Below are positions 40,723 through 50,610 of a stretch of DNA of 64,000 bases, piece after piece. How positions within the stretch are numbered: position 1 is the stretch's first letter; each line of letters begins with the position of its first letter. The stretch comes from Eukaryota sp. TZLM1-RC. Taxonomy: Eukaryota > Metamonada: BaSk clade. The stretch lies in contig JAUPSS010000004.1 of NCBI GenBank assembly GCA_040285825.1, forward strand, positions 2,770,550-2,834,549, given 5' to 3'. The notes below the pieces were generated by a model. It did not search any database. It was not told the DNA's origin and saw only the letters and a list, made by a program, of their open reading frames with translations. Made by a program: the position numbers and the translations under genes.

Positions 40723-42300
40723 ATGGCACCTAAAAAGAAGGCCCCTACTTTGGGCCAGCCAGCAACTAAAAAGTCAAAGAAAGCATCAGATGATGGTCTT
40801 ACAGAAGACTACAAACGTCTTGCCCAAGAATCCGATGTTCTTAGGGCGGAAGCTAGAGCTAATGGTATCTATTCCGGTTTTAAACCCACTAGTGATACGA
40901 TCTCTCCCAATAATGTAATTATGGGCTGTGATGGGGCTGATATCATCAAGAAGAAGTCATCTGGAAAACGCAACAAGTTCCTTGTCATACTTCCTGGTAG
41001 ATTAGGTTGTTTGAACAAAGCTGCGGGGTCCATAGGTCGTATTACTCGTATGGATACTCCATGTCCTTTAATGTATCTTTCTTTTCCTAATGGTGAACTT
41101 AAACTTGAAGGTTCGTTTGTGTACCCCCGGAATCGATATCTCAGGCTTAATTTAACCAAAGATGTTATCGCTGAAGAAGTTTTTGATGTATTATTAGTAT
41201 TTTCTCGGGCCTATTGGATAGGTGACCGTGACAGCAACCCAGACGAAGATCCTCTTCCGTTTCCTGATCATGATAATGTATCTGCCCTGCAAAAAAACAT
41301 CCCATTTTCATCCTCTAATGTAGGAGTTTGTTCTGAACACTTTGGAGTCTCCAGTAATTCCACCACTACGAGACGTTCCATGAAAAATAATAAGCCTAGT
41401 CACAAAAAGGTTGTTGAAGCAATGGAGGAGGACGAATCTGAGGATGATATTGTAATACTGGAGTCTTCAGAGAGTGAAGTACCTTCGCCACCCAAAAGAG
41501 TTGCTCGTAAAAAGGCTGCCGTCAAAGATTTCTCTGAAAGTTCTGACGAAGAACCTTCGCCACTCAAAAGAGTTGCTCGTAAAAAGGCTGCCGTCAAAGA
41601 TTTCTCTGAAAGTTCTGACGAAGAACCTTCGCCACCCAAAAGAGTTGCTCGCAAAAAGGCTGCCGTCAAAGATTTCTCTGAAAGTTCTGACGAAGAACCT
41701 TCGCCACCCAAAAGAGTTGCTGGTAAAAAGGCTGCCGTCAAAGATTTCTCTGAAAGTTCTGACGAAGAACCTTCGCCACCCAAAAGAGTTGCTCGCAAAA
41801 AGGCTGCCGTCAAAGATTTCTCTGAAAGTTCTGACGAAGAACCTTCGCCACCCAAAAGAGTTGCTCGTAAAAAGGCTGCCGTCCAAGATTTCTCTGAAAG
41901 TTCTGACGAAGAACCTTCGCCACCCAAAAGAGTTGCTCGCAAAAAGGCTGCCGTCAAAGATTTCTCTGAAAGTTCTGACGAAGAACCTTCGCCACCCAAA
42001 AGAGTTGCTCGCAAAAAGGCTGCCGTCAAAGATTTCTCTGAAAGTTCTGACGATATACCTACACCACCCAGAAAAGCCAAACCTACTAAAAAAGCTACCA
42101 AACAGTCTAATCGGAAACCAGAATCAGAAGTTGAACTAATAAGCTCTTCATCTGAGGATGAAGGAGTTCCAAATACTGCTATGGCTCTTTTACAGAAAAT
42201 TAAGTCACAAGCTGCCTCCAAATCAAAAGCAGCAAAATATACACAACCAAAACTATCATTTCCAAAGAAGACAGTCAATTCTGAATCTGATTCAGTGTAA
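40723..42300 (+). CDS. RHL1: RHL1/BIN-type DNA-binding protein (topoisomerase VI accessory) with acidic/basic tandem repeats
   Basis: A 525-residue protein. A basic N-terminus (MAPKKKAP) is followed by a core at about residues 60-190 that matches plant RHL1. It has IMGCDGADIIKKK, KFLVILPGRLG, PLMYLSFPNGELKLEGS, VYPRNRYLRL and VFSRAYWIG...NP. In plants RHL1 works with the topoisomerase VI complex in endoreduplication. After a Ser-rich linker come eight tandem 24-residue units (255-446) of form SPPKRVARKKAAVKDFSESSDEEP, alternating basic and CK2-like acidic patches. The tail has a QPKLSF motif resembling a degenerate PCNA-binding box. Nuclear location and a chromatin role are inferred. The repeats are nearly identical at DNA level. 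Confidence 0.85.
   Translation: MAPKKKAPTLGQPATKKSKKASDDGLTEDYKRLAQESDVLRAEARANGIYSGFKPTSDTISPNNVIMGCDGADIIKKKSSGKRNKFLVILPGRLGCLNKAAGSIGRITRMDTPCPLMYLSFPNGELKLEGSFVYPRNRYLRLNLTKDVIAEEVFDVLLVFSRAYWIGDRDSNPDEDPLPFPDHDNVSALQKNIPFSSSNVGVCSEHFGVSSNSTTTRRSMKNNKPSHKKVVEAMEEDESEDDIVILESSESEVPSPPKRVARKKAAVKDFSESSDEEPSPLKRVARKKAAVKDFSESSDEEPSPPKRVARKKAAVKDFSESSDEEPSPPKRVAGKKAAVKDFSESSDEEPSPPKRVARKKAAVKDFSESSDEEPSPPKRVARKKAAVQDFSESSDEEPSPPKRVARKKAAVKDFSESSDEEPSPPKRVARKKAAVKDFSESSDDIPTPPRKAKPTKKATKQSNRKPESEVELISSSSEDEGVPNTAMALLQKIKSQAASKSKAAKYTQPKLSFPKKTVNSESDSV
41485..42060 (+). repeat. 72-bp tandem repeat, eight copies, in RHL1-like gene
   Basis: Eight in-frame 72-base units differ by only a few bases (CCC/CTC in the Lys-Arg block, CGT/CGC/GGT for one Arg, AAA/CAA for one Lys). 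This indicates recent expansion. The repeat is open in all three plus frames and in minus frames, so it produces shadow ORFs. Confidence 0.95.
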
Positions 42301-42461
42301 TTTTTGAATAATAAACTAAGTTAACCCAGCGTTTTTGCTTTTGTTGATGATCTTATGTATTGGTCATTCAGTTTGATCAATACGTCTGTGGATTTCATCT
42401 CAAATAGATATTACACCCTATGTCACAGATACTTCCCACTTTATTCACTTATATAGTTATA
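42301..42461. other. Spacer with 3' end of RHL1-like gene
   Basis: It contains an AATAAA-like sequence shortly after the stop (near 42308); nothing else seen. Confidence 0.4.
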
Positions 42462-42677
42462 ATGTCCTTAGTTGAGCCTGTCCCAATTCAGTACAAATTG
42501 AAGTATACAACTATCTTGGCTGTGGAGGTCGACGTTTTGGATGCCGTAACTTCAGAATTACTCTCTTCCCTTTTGACTGAGCATTATAAACAGCAAGCTG
42601 AGAAGAATAACAAAGTTGTACATCCTGAAACTAATTTTTGCAGTAGCCTACAGACTCACAGGGAACTTTGGCTCTAG
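42462..42677 (+). CDS. Unidentified small ORF (MSLVEPVP...), possibly first exon or relic
   Basis: 71 codons from the ATG at 42462. The first bases and the upstream leader (CACTT...TATAATGTC) resemble the sequence at 58690-58760, where a similar MSLV start runs into a stop after 14 codons. Downstream, a coding-like stretch at about 42704-42805 (SSKAALTNDVADSFKKVAP) follows a TTTTCTTTTCAG that could be a splice acceptor, but no donor gives the right phase. Function unknown. Confidence 0.3.
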   Translation: MSLVEPVPIQYKLKYTTILAVEVDVLDAVTSELLSSLLTEHYKQQAEKNNKVVHPETNFCSSLQTHRELWL

Positions 42678-42959
42678 AACTTAAGTTCTTTTCTTTTCAG
42701 TTTGGGTATAAGAACTAGTTCAAAAGCTGCCTTAACCAATGACGTAGCAGATTCTTTCAAAAAAGTTGCCCCTGTCGAAGACACTCAGTATTCAGATCTA
42801 AATTAAATCTTCAAACAATGATTTTTACTAAACTTGATGTTGATAGTTCTTTAAATCCAGATGAATTTAGAAAAATTGTCCTTTTTACCATGTAAACAGG
42901 GTGATGTGAACGGAGAAAAGTTCTGCTAGCCACTGTGGTCAAATAAATAACTACAATCA

Positions 42960-43200
42960 AAGTTCCTTGTTCTCAAAAGTTGTTGTAAGACCTACACCTG
43001 AGACAAATACCAGACGTAACCAAGTCGATATGGTAGATTGAGATACCCAAAAATATTCAGCAACATCTTGTTGCGTTTATTCTAGGAAGACTTAGGTGTA
43101 AATTGCGCGAATCTTGGTGTCTTTGCTTGCATGTATTTGCAGGCGTCTAAAAGTATCAGGAGACAACCGTAAGTCGATAGCAGCTCCCAAAAAATCCTAT
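42960..43200 (-). pseudogene. Helix-turn-helix transposase remnant (second copy)
   Basis: The minus strand encodes RRLQIHASKDTKIRAIY then, after stops, TQQDVAEYFWVSQSTISTW. This is the same order as the HTH remnant at 11477-11712 (EDTKVRALDAL ... TQANVARFYRTSQSNISRW). Only the DNA-binding end is visible. Confidence 0.4.
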
Positions 43201-43632
43201 AAAACTTGTAAGAAAAGAGACGTGAGAAATGCGTGAGGAGAGAATAGAAATTGACCTAATATTGATCACATGTGAAGCACACCTTATAAATTATTGTTCA
43301 TACATAGGATTATCAATTTTGCAGTTCATAATTCCTTGAAATATCCATAGATTGTGGACAATATGCCATTATTTTCAATAACGATTTGTTATTTGTGTGA
43401 AAATTAAATGTTTAGATTTTTGATCAAATTATAATAATTCGAAATGCAGTAGTGTCACAAATGCTGTATTAAACTAAACAAAAACAACAATTGAGGAAAA
43501 AACAACAATTTACAAAAGGTTTTTACCTGCTTTGCACTGTACACAATTTGATTTAAAAAGCGCTCAAACAATAAAAAATCAAACTAACAAAAAAAGAAAA
43601 CAAAACCACTGCCACGTAATCATGACAAAGCA
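43201..43632. other. Intergenic, nothing recognised
   Basis: AT-rich; no supported ORF. Confidence 0.5.
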
Positions 43633-44385
43633 CTAAGATAGCCTATAACAAATCCTAATTGTTTGTCTGGTCAAGGGATCAATACTACTTTGACTCAACC
43701 AATCACTTAAACTTTGTGAATCATACAGGAACACATGGAAACCACCATCTTGTCTAGGGTGAAAGACGGCAGTGACATTAGAAACAAGGGTGCGATTGGG
43801 AGTAATCAGAGGATCCAGGGTAATAGGATCTGTTGCATTATCACTTATAGCATTAATAATGGCTTCAATACAATCGCTTGCGAGCATTACAGGCAGATTG
43901 GTTAAGAATTCAGGACTTGCACCTAATTCAAGCAGTTGTTGGTATTCTACGTGTTGAGGGTTGAGGAACTCATCTGGAATCTCCACACCTTGATCCGCAA
44001 ATGGTGCAGGTGGTGCTGAAGGTACAGTGGAATCTTCTTGTCTTGCTTTACGCATAAGGAAGTTGAGGACTTGATTAGGATTCTCTAGTAGGGCAAGTAG
44101 GGGCATTAATCTGGTTATGGCCAAAGCCCAGTTACCTTTGAGTAGACTGTCAAAAACATCAAAGAGTCTGGCTTCAAGTAGGTGACGTTGACGTTGCGTG
44201 AGAGGGTTATCGGACTGAATAAAATTTATGGTTAATTGTACAAGAGCATATGTAGAGACAGATCGTACAGCAGCACCAGCTAGTGTGGATAGAAGTGAAG
44301 GAGATTGCCGTCGTAGGTATTGGCGATTGGTGCTGCGATGTGGTGGTGGCAAAGAATGCTGAGGTTTGGAGAAGAGAGGCCCCAT
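43633..44385 (-). CDS. Hypothetical protein with C-terminal U-box-like segment
   Basis: A 250-residue protein from the ATG at 44385. The N-terminus has a Gly-Pro-Leu start and is Ser/Pro/Arg-rich. The middle is helical (LTQRQRHLLEARLFDVFDSLL). The last 60 residues read DPITLDPLITPN...FLYDSQSLSDWLSQSSIDPLTRQTI. This matches the pattern of U-box or modified-RING domains: an initial Pro-Ile-Thr-Leu, a Tyr-x-x-x-x-Leu-x-x-Trp-Leu helix, then Asp-Pro-Leu-Thr-Arg. It lacks zinc-binding cysteines, as U-boxes do. A ubiquitin ligase role is a tentative inference. Confidence 0.55.
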   Translation of the reverse strand: MGPLFSKPQHSLPPPHRSTNRQYLRRQSPSLLSTLAGAAVRSVSTYALVQLTINFIQSDNPLTQRQRHLLEARLFDVFDSLLKGNWALAITRLMPLLALLENPNQVLNFLMRKARQEDSTVPSAPPAPFADQGVEIPDEFLNPQHVEYQQLLELGASPEFLTNLPVMLASDCIEAIINAISDNATDPITLDPLITPNRTLVSNVTAVFHPRQDGGFHVFLYDSQSLSDWLSQSSIDPLTRQTIRICYRLS

Positions 44386-44459
44386 TCTTATAGATATTAT
44401 CTATAACAATGGAATAAGTGTTTTTGTCACCAATATAAGGGGTTGTTTTTTTAAAAAAC

Positions 44460-47400
44460 TGGAATATTTATTGAGATAAAAAAACCCATCTAGAATTCAA
44501 TATCCTCCAAACAAGCTTCACTATTACTAAACCTACTCACAGCATTACGTTCATATTCTACACCAATAGGCAAAAGTGCCTTTGAAATCATTGTTGGAAT
44601 AGACTTGAAAATGCAAAAAACAATTCTATTAAACCAGAAAGTGGAATTCATTGTTTTACCAGACCTATTTAGTAACACTTTTTTGAAATTTTCAAAAAGT
44701 GCAACCCTCAAGGTCCAATATTGCCAAAAAGAGAAATTGCAAACGGCACAAACTGATATTTCACATGTTCCACACTACCAAACTGTGCCAAAGGTTCTTC
44801 CTATTTTTTATCTTCTTTTTTCGGCGTTAGATAACAGTGAATCAGCGGAATACACTAAACGAGCAGCAGAATTTTGGCAAACATCAACTGAGACAACATC
44901 CACGACATTGAGAACACCAGCGATCTCTGGAGCTCCTATATCTGCCCTTTTTTTACCAAAGAAATCATCAGTTTGATCTGAAGACAGCTTACGTACTAAC
45001 GGTTCAACAAATGCCTCTATATTGAAACTTTTGCACATGGCATATAATTGATCACGAACTGCGACATGAATTATTGAGCCTTAAGTTATAAAATACTTAC
45101 AGTTTAAAATATGGGAAAGCGTAACAACACTCTTGCAGCGACAAATTAAATCATTTGGTAAAGAACAAGGCCATATAAAACATCTCATTCTCATTGCAGT
45201 GGTCCATTGGTGATCATTGAGTAGAAGGCCATAAATATTGGGAATTTGGGAGATTAGGCAACTTGAGCAACTGTCTTCAAGATCAATCAAACAGTTTGCA
45301 AAAACGGGATTTTTTCTGTAGCCAAGCTAAGACGTACAATATAATCCAAGTTTTCTAAAACTTTCAAGATTTTGTTCTGCAATTTTGCAAAAGTCCGTGG
45401 TAAGGAGAGCAAGCTTCTTGGAGGAAGTTCCACACTATCAGATGGGAAACATTTAGACCAAATATTGGGTGAAAGAGTTTCAATTTCCTGTTGCAAAGAA
45501 ATAAGATAAGAGCTGCCACAATTTTCAATGAGATCAATTTTTTCTGGAAAGCAATTCACAAATTCATAAATAAAATTTTTAACACCTTCAATAAAGGCAG
45601 CTTTACAAAGGTAGCTTGATTTATGAAAATCAACACCACCAGAATTTGTACCACAAAAAATGTGGCTTCGTAACTGAGATGCATCAATTTCCAAGAATTT
45701 TGCGAAAAAATTGGCTCTTTGTTCATTAAAAATTCGACAAAACTCCAAAGAAATTGATTATGATGTTGGTTATCAAAATATGAGTAAATTTTCCAGAATA
45801 ACAAATTTTTAGGAAAAAGAATTTCAAATGTTTCTCAATATTTAAATTTTCTATTGATTCTAATTCATTTCCAAATTGAGTCAACATAGTCGAGAGTTGT
45901 CTTCTGACGTCTTCAGTATTTCCGAGATAACAACCCAAAAAACGAAAACCAGACTGATCATAATTGATAAAGGGGACATTGACATCATTAATGAAAAAAT
46001 CAATTGGTTGATGGCCAATAATCAAACATTTGGAAATATTCAATGAGAGACCAATATCTTCATAACGCTGGTGAATACAAGTTGCTATTTGTTTGAGAAT
46101 TGTAATAGGAGCAATTACAGAAATGTCATCCATATATGCTACAATATCTATTTCTGGGAATTTTTTTTAATTCGAACATTAATGGATGAATTGCCAGACA
46201 AAAGAAAAAAGGACCCAGTGGATCGCCTTGTTTAACACCTGAAGAAGAAAGTAGGTCAAAGTTTTCATAGAACATTGTTGATGATTTTCCATAAAATGAA
46301 TAGAAAAAAGGTTCAACTTCAGGAAAATGCTTTCGCAGCAAAGGAAAAATGGAAGAACGAGATACAGAATTAAAAGCATTCTTAAAATCTAAATTGAAGA
46401 CGTAATTAGAATAATTAGAATTAAAAAACACATCAGACGAAAGAGCAGCAGATGAAGCACCATCAAATGTCTTGATTCCAAATTGAAATGGACTGAAAAA
46501 TTCTTTGGCATTTTCCCAATTCTATTAAAAACAAGAGACGCAAGAATTCTTGAAAACGATTCTCCGATTGCAATTGGACGGATTTTGGATTGACTATTTT
46601 TGAGAGCAATTAAGCGAGCACTGGTCATCTCAAAAGGGACTTTAATTTTTAACGTAAGAAGATTGTTAAAAAAAGAACAAGATCATCAGCAATTTCAGGA
46701 CACTGTCCAACAGCCGATTTGATCATGTCAAAATTTAACAATGATGGCCCAGAAGCTTGTCCAGTAGGCATTTGCTGAATCAGTTTCAATACCTCTGAAG
46801 CATTGACCGGATTTTGCAGCCAATAATCAACTGAATCTGGTTTAGTACAATGAAAATTTTCTTCTGGATGAAGATGATTCAATTGGAACAATGTGCTTTC
46901 ATTACATTCAGCTAGATCAGAAGAGAATGGACATTGTTTTGCAGATCCAAAACGTCCTTTTAAAGCTAATTTTCTTACTAATTTTTCTTTCGAAAAAACA
47001 TTTTTTTAAAAAATTTGATATTTTCGATAAAAGTTTTTTATCTTTTTTCAGAAAAAATTTCCAAATCGGTGTGACATCCCATAATCCTTTACGGAGATTT
47101 TCAGTGAAAGCACGAAGAACAACAGCAAAAGGTATCGAAGCCAACGGACTAAGCTGAGCAGGAACACGAATGGGACAACGTAGCTGATCAGCAGCAACAC
47201 ATGAATCACAAAAAAGTAAAGGTCGACCAGAATCGTTGACAGCAACATGTTTTTGAAAAAAACACATATTTTCTCATCTTTTTGCTCTTCTTTGTCAGAA
47301 ATGTTATCGGGAATCTCAATTAAAAATTCATTTTCAGGATTGTGTGATAACGAAAAATTTAAATCAGCAATAGCAGCACGAGCATTAAGTTTTTTCTTTT

Positions 47401-47592
47401 GAATAAGCGGACAAGTTGAAATGTTATGTCCGGATTTTCGACATTTACTACATTTGCGGCGTGGTTTAGAAAAATTTTCATTTAAATTTTCTTCCAATAA
47501 TTTTCCAGCATGGAGTGACAAATGGGGAGAATGAGAACGTTCGCAAACTAGTTCAGTAATTCTAACATTGGTTTTGGCAAGATTTTCTTGTT
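44460..47592 (-). mobile_element. Family B retroelement, longest copy, frameshifted
   Basis: Minus strand, about 3.1 kb. From the 5' side: a CCHC zinc knuckle (CSKCRKSGHNISTC, near 47430-47470) and a second cysteine patch (LLFCDSCVAADQLRC). An RT N-terminal block follows (LIQQMPTGQASGPSLLNFDMI, near 46740-46800), then RPIAIGESFSRI, the palm SSGVKQGDPLGPFFFCLAIH and YMDDISVIA (46115-46135). Then come a post-RT FHKSSYLCKAAF block, the finger (CRCKSVVTLSHILNC), a nuclease-like remnant and a terminal RIVFCIFKS...LEDIEF. At least seven frame breaks make it inactive. It shows the gag-like front of the family that truncated copies lack. Confidence 0.88.
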
Positions 47593-47844
47593 ACCATTTC
47601 AAATAACTTTTTGAATTTTCATCAACATTTGCCCTTTGTAGGTATTTCGGTCTATCTTTTCCATATTACAGGTTCTTCCAACATTGTCCTTAATTGTCAT
47701 CCATTTACTCGAACATTCTTTTTTGTACTCAAAATAATGGCCTATAATCCATAGGCTATGGATGAGATTGACTTTATTGGGCACTTGTCAACAATTGAAG
47801 AAATTGCACAAGAATTTTCCTATTTACCATCAAGTGATAGGAGA
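47593..47844. other. Short gap, weak minus ORF
   Basis: A 61-codon minus ORF (47599-47784) has no motif I recognise. Confidence 0.3.
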
Positions 47845-48285
47845 AAGCAGTGAATCCATTTTTCTGAATCAATTTTTGAAATTTCTCTATCTTGTTGGCA
47901 CCTTTAGGCTTAAATAGTATAAGGGCAAAATAAATCTACTTTACCCCATTCTCGTTATTCTAAATCTCCGAATTTAATGTAAAAGAATGTTGAACTTCAA
48001 ATTGTCCCTAAAAGATCTTTCCAATTTGCCAGTTGCCAGTCTTTCCGAAAACACAGCTACGACATTTCTGCATCCACCAGTGAAAGCACACGAAGTAAGA
48101 ATTGATGCTTTGATCCATCCTCACCACTTTATTGTGGACTAAGGTAAGCATGATTAGGAATCTGGGACATTTTACACCCGATGAGTTGAAACAAAACTCA
48201 AGCACTTAATTCATTAAATTTTTGAGCCACAAGTCTAGCGATAAGAGGATCAATAGATCGAAATATATGATTGAAATTTGAATGT
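47845..48285 (-). mobile_element. Family A post-RT fragment
   Basis: A minus-strand piece matching the GGLGWTKAS/FVGG region and the FNELRAK block of family A. It is decayed and lies directly downstream (in element direction) of sequence unrelated to family A. Confidence 0.65.
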
Positions 48286-48289
48286 TTTT

Positions 48290-50217
48290 TTATTTATTGA
48301 ACATGCACACTTAGTTAAAATAACTCATAACTAATGGGTCGACTATCATTGAACCAAGATTTCCTCTACAAAATCTTGATCTGCTTGCTGTCTAGCTAAA
48401 GCTTCTCTTATTCGATTAAAAAACCGTGGTAATCTATTAATAATGGCAAATTGAATCCGTGAACGCCATAAAACAATATCAAATCTTTTCATTGTTTTTT
48501 CTTGCACCATTTTTTGGAAGTCATTCAAAAAAGTTTCTGCTTCAACTGATAGTCTTCCATTTATCGAAAATGGGAAAGCAATAAAAACCAGCTGTGTATT
48601 TCTATCGACATTAGCCTCTTCAATATCTTTATCATATTTTCTATGTTTCTCTTTTGCTTTAAAATCCAGAGCAGCCACAGGATTAAGTTTTCTTCTGTGA
48701 ACCAAAGTATCATTTGCAACATTGCATGAGACAAAGTCAACAATAGCTTCAGAATTATCAATCCAATCACAGTATACATCACCTCTATCACCAGAACCAA
48801 AATTATTCAGAGAAAGTGTTTCCTTCAGCAGAGGCTCTTTGATACACGATATTCTTGCATTTTGTGTCATATTGAAAACAGTGTCTCTAACAGCATCATG
48901 TAATGAAGAACGATAAGTTATCAATTTAGAGCAATTCAGAGCATGGCGCAAAGTGAGTTGAGGTGAATTCGAACAAATACATTTTTCTTTTGATAATAAT
49001 TGATTAATGGGGATATTCAAATATAATCTCATTTTTGTTACAAATGCTTCATTAGCGGCACACAATCCAAATCTTCGTGGTACAATGGTTACAAAAAGTG
49101 AAGAATCTGATGACTTATTTTCACAAACACCCTTTTCCAATAACAATGAGTGAAGATCTTGATTTAAAACAGCCGAGCTGCATATATTTTTATAAAGATC
49201 ATTTTCATACATTCCAGTCAATCGTTTCTGTAATTTTCGAAGAGTGTACTTCAAATTTAAAACATTTTTTTCTGGAATATTGCCATTAAATGATTGGGGA
49301 AAGCATCGACCCCATTTTTTTACATCAATTTTTGAAATTTCTTCATTTAATGCAAAAACAGTGGAACTTTGCGTTGTCATCAATAAATCTTCCCAATCTG
49401 CAAATCTTTCGTAAAACTCAAAGATTGCATTTCTGCATCCACCAACAAAAGCACACGAGGTAAGAATAGAAGCCTTCGTCCACCCTAAACCGCCATAATG
49501 TGGACTAAGGTAAGCATGATCTGGAATTTGGAACATTTTACATCCCAGTAATTGTGACAAAACTTTTGCACGTAACTCATTAAACTTCTGAGCCAAAGGT
49601 CTAGTGACGAGAGGATTGTTAGATCGAAATATATGATTAAAATTGGAACTAAAACACAGTCTTATAATGGTAAATTTGATGTGTTTTTGTATATCTAAAT
49701 TCATCATTCGGTCAATTTTTTCAGAAATTGAGTTCAACTTTTCAAACAATTTTTTGGTAATTTCATCATTATTTCCTAAAAACGAACCCAAATGACGAAT
49801 AGCATCGATTGAATATAATTTGGCTTGAATTTCAATACCATCAACTATTGTGGAAACTGGAGAATTCGATAACAAAACACATTTAAGTAAATTAAGTCGG
49901 AGACCAATTTTGGTAAATAATTCTTTAAAACATACAGTTGCTTGTTTCACAATATTTAAATCACCAATAAGCACAACATCATCCATATATGCAATCATTT
50001 TTAGTGAAGGAAACATCTCTTGAATTTGCAGTAAAATAGGATGAATGGCCAAACAAAACAAAAGAGGTCCTAACGGATCTCCTTGCTTTACACCACTTGA
50101 TGAACTCAAAATGTTATTACCAAAATGTAAATTGGAATATGTGCAATATGTTGATTGAAAATATGGCATTAATTCCGGCATATATTGCAATAGAGCACTA
50201 TTGATACTGCGACGACT
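48290..50217 (-). mobile_element. Family A retroelement, longest intact reading frame (614 codons)
   Basis: Minus strand. An uninterrupted frame 48346-50190 runs from within the RT palm to the C-terminus. It holds SSSGVKQGDPLGPLLFCLAIHP, AYMDDVVLIGD (near 49970-50000) and a thumb region, then PHYGGLGWTKASIL. The finger CICSNSPQLTLRHALNC follows, then LHDAVRDTVF and the nuclease core RGDVYCDW...AIVDFVSCN with downstream basic KEKHRKYDKD. The INGRLSVEAETFLNDF block and a terminal helix (FFNRIREALARQQADQDF) end it. The RT N-terminal blocks are missing because of 5' truncation at about 50217. It serves as the reference for this family in the window. Confidence 0.92.
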
Positions 50218-50224
50218 GCATATA

Positions 50225-50450
50225 TAAATTTGAATTGAAACAGAATCCTACTATGATAAATTTAATTTGTTTCTATACATCCAATTTCATCATTTGGTTA
50301 ATTGATTCAAAAATCATATTCAATGTTTTCAATAATTATTTGCAGTTGTCATCAGTATTTTCTAAAAACGCACCTAGATGACGAACTGAATGAGATGTAT
50401 AGCATGGTTACAATTGTGTAACCACCAACTATTGTTGAAATAAATATAAA
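50225..50450 (-). mobile_element. Family A RT remnant, very decayed
   Basis: Similar to the palm/thumb part of family A (compare 49660-49830) but with many substitutions. It forms part of the upstream flank of EFL1. Confidence 0.5.
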
Positions 50451-50487
50451 AAAAACATACACACTTAATAAAATTATTTCATAACTA

Positions 50488-50610
50488 ATGGGACGAAATT
50501 CTGTAACAAAGCACCATGAATACTACAACGACTCATTTTCATCTATTGTTGAAATTGGAGAATTTGATTCTTTCATCAACCACCCTTTAACATTATTTTG
50601 CTATCAGCTC
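50488..50610 (+). other. Retroelement-derived leader of EFL1
   Basis: Open in frame with EFL1. The ATG at 50488 sits in TAACTAATGGGACGA, the antisense of the family A 3' end, and the next bases (attgttgaaattggagaatt) resemble the plus strand of family A RT at 49855-49870. The matching leader of the broken copy contains about 55 extra bases. Translation of this part is doubtful. Confidence 0.55.

Noticed and set aside
41400-42278. Long ORFs antisense to, or in other frames of, the RHL1-like gene (up to 292 codons)
   Set aside because: They are produced by the 72-bp repeat, which is open in several frames; only the plus frame from 40723 has a recognisable conserved core.
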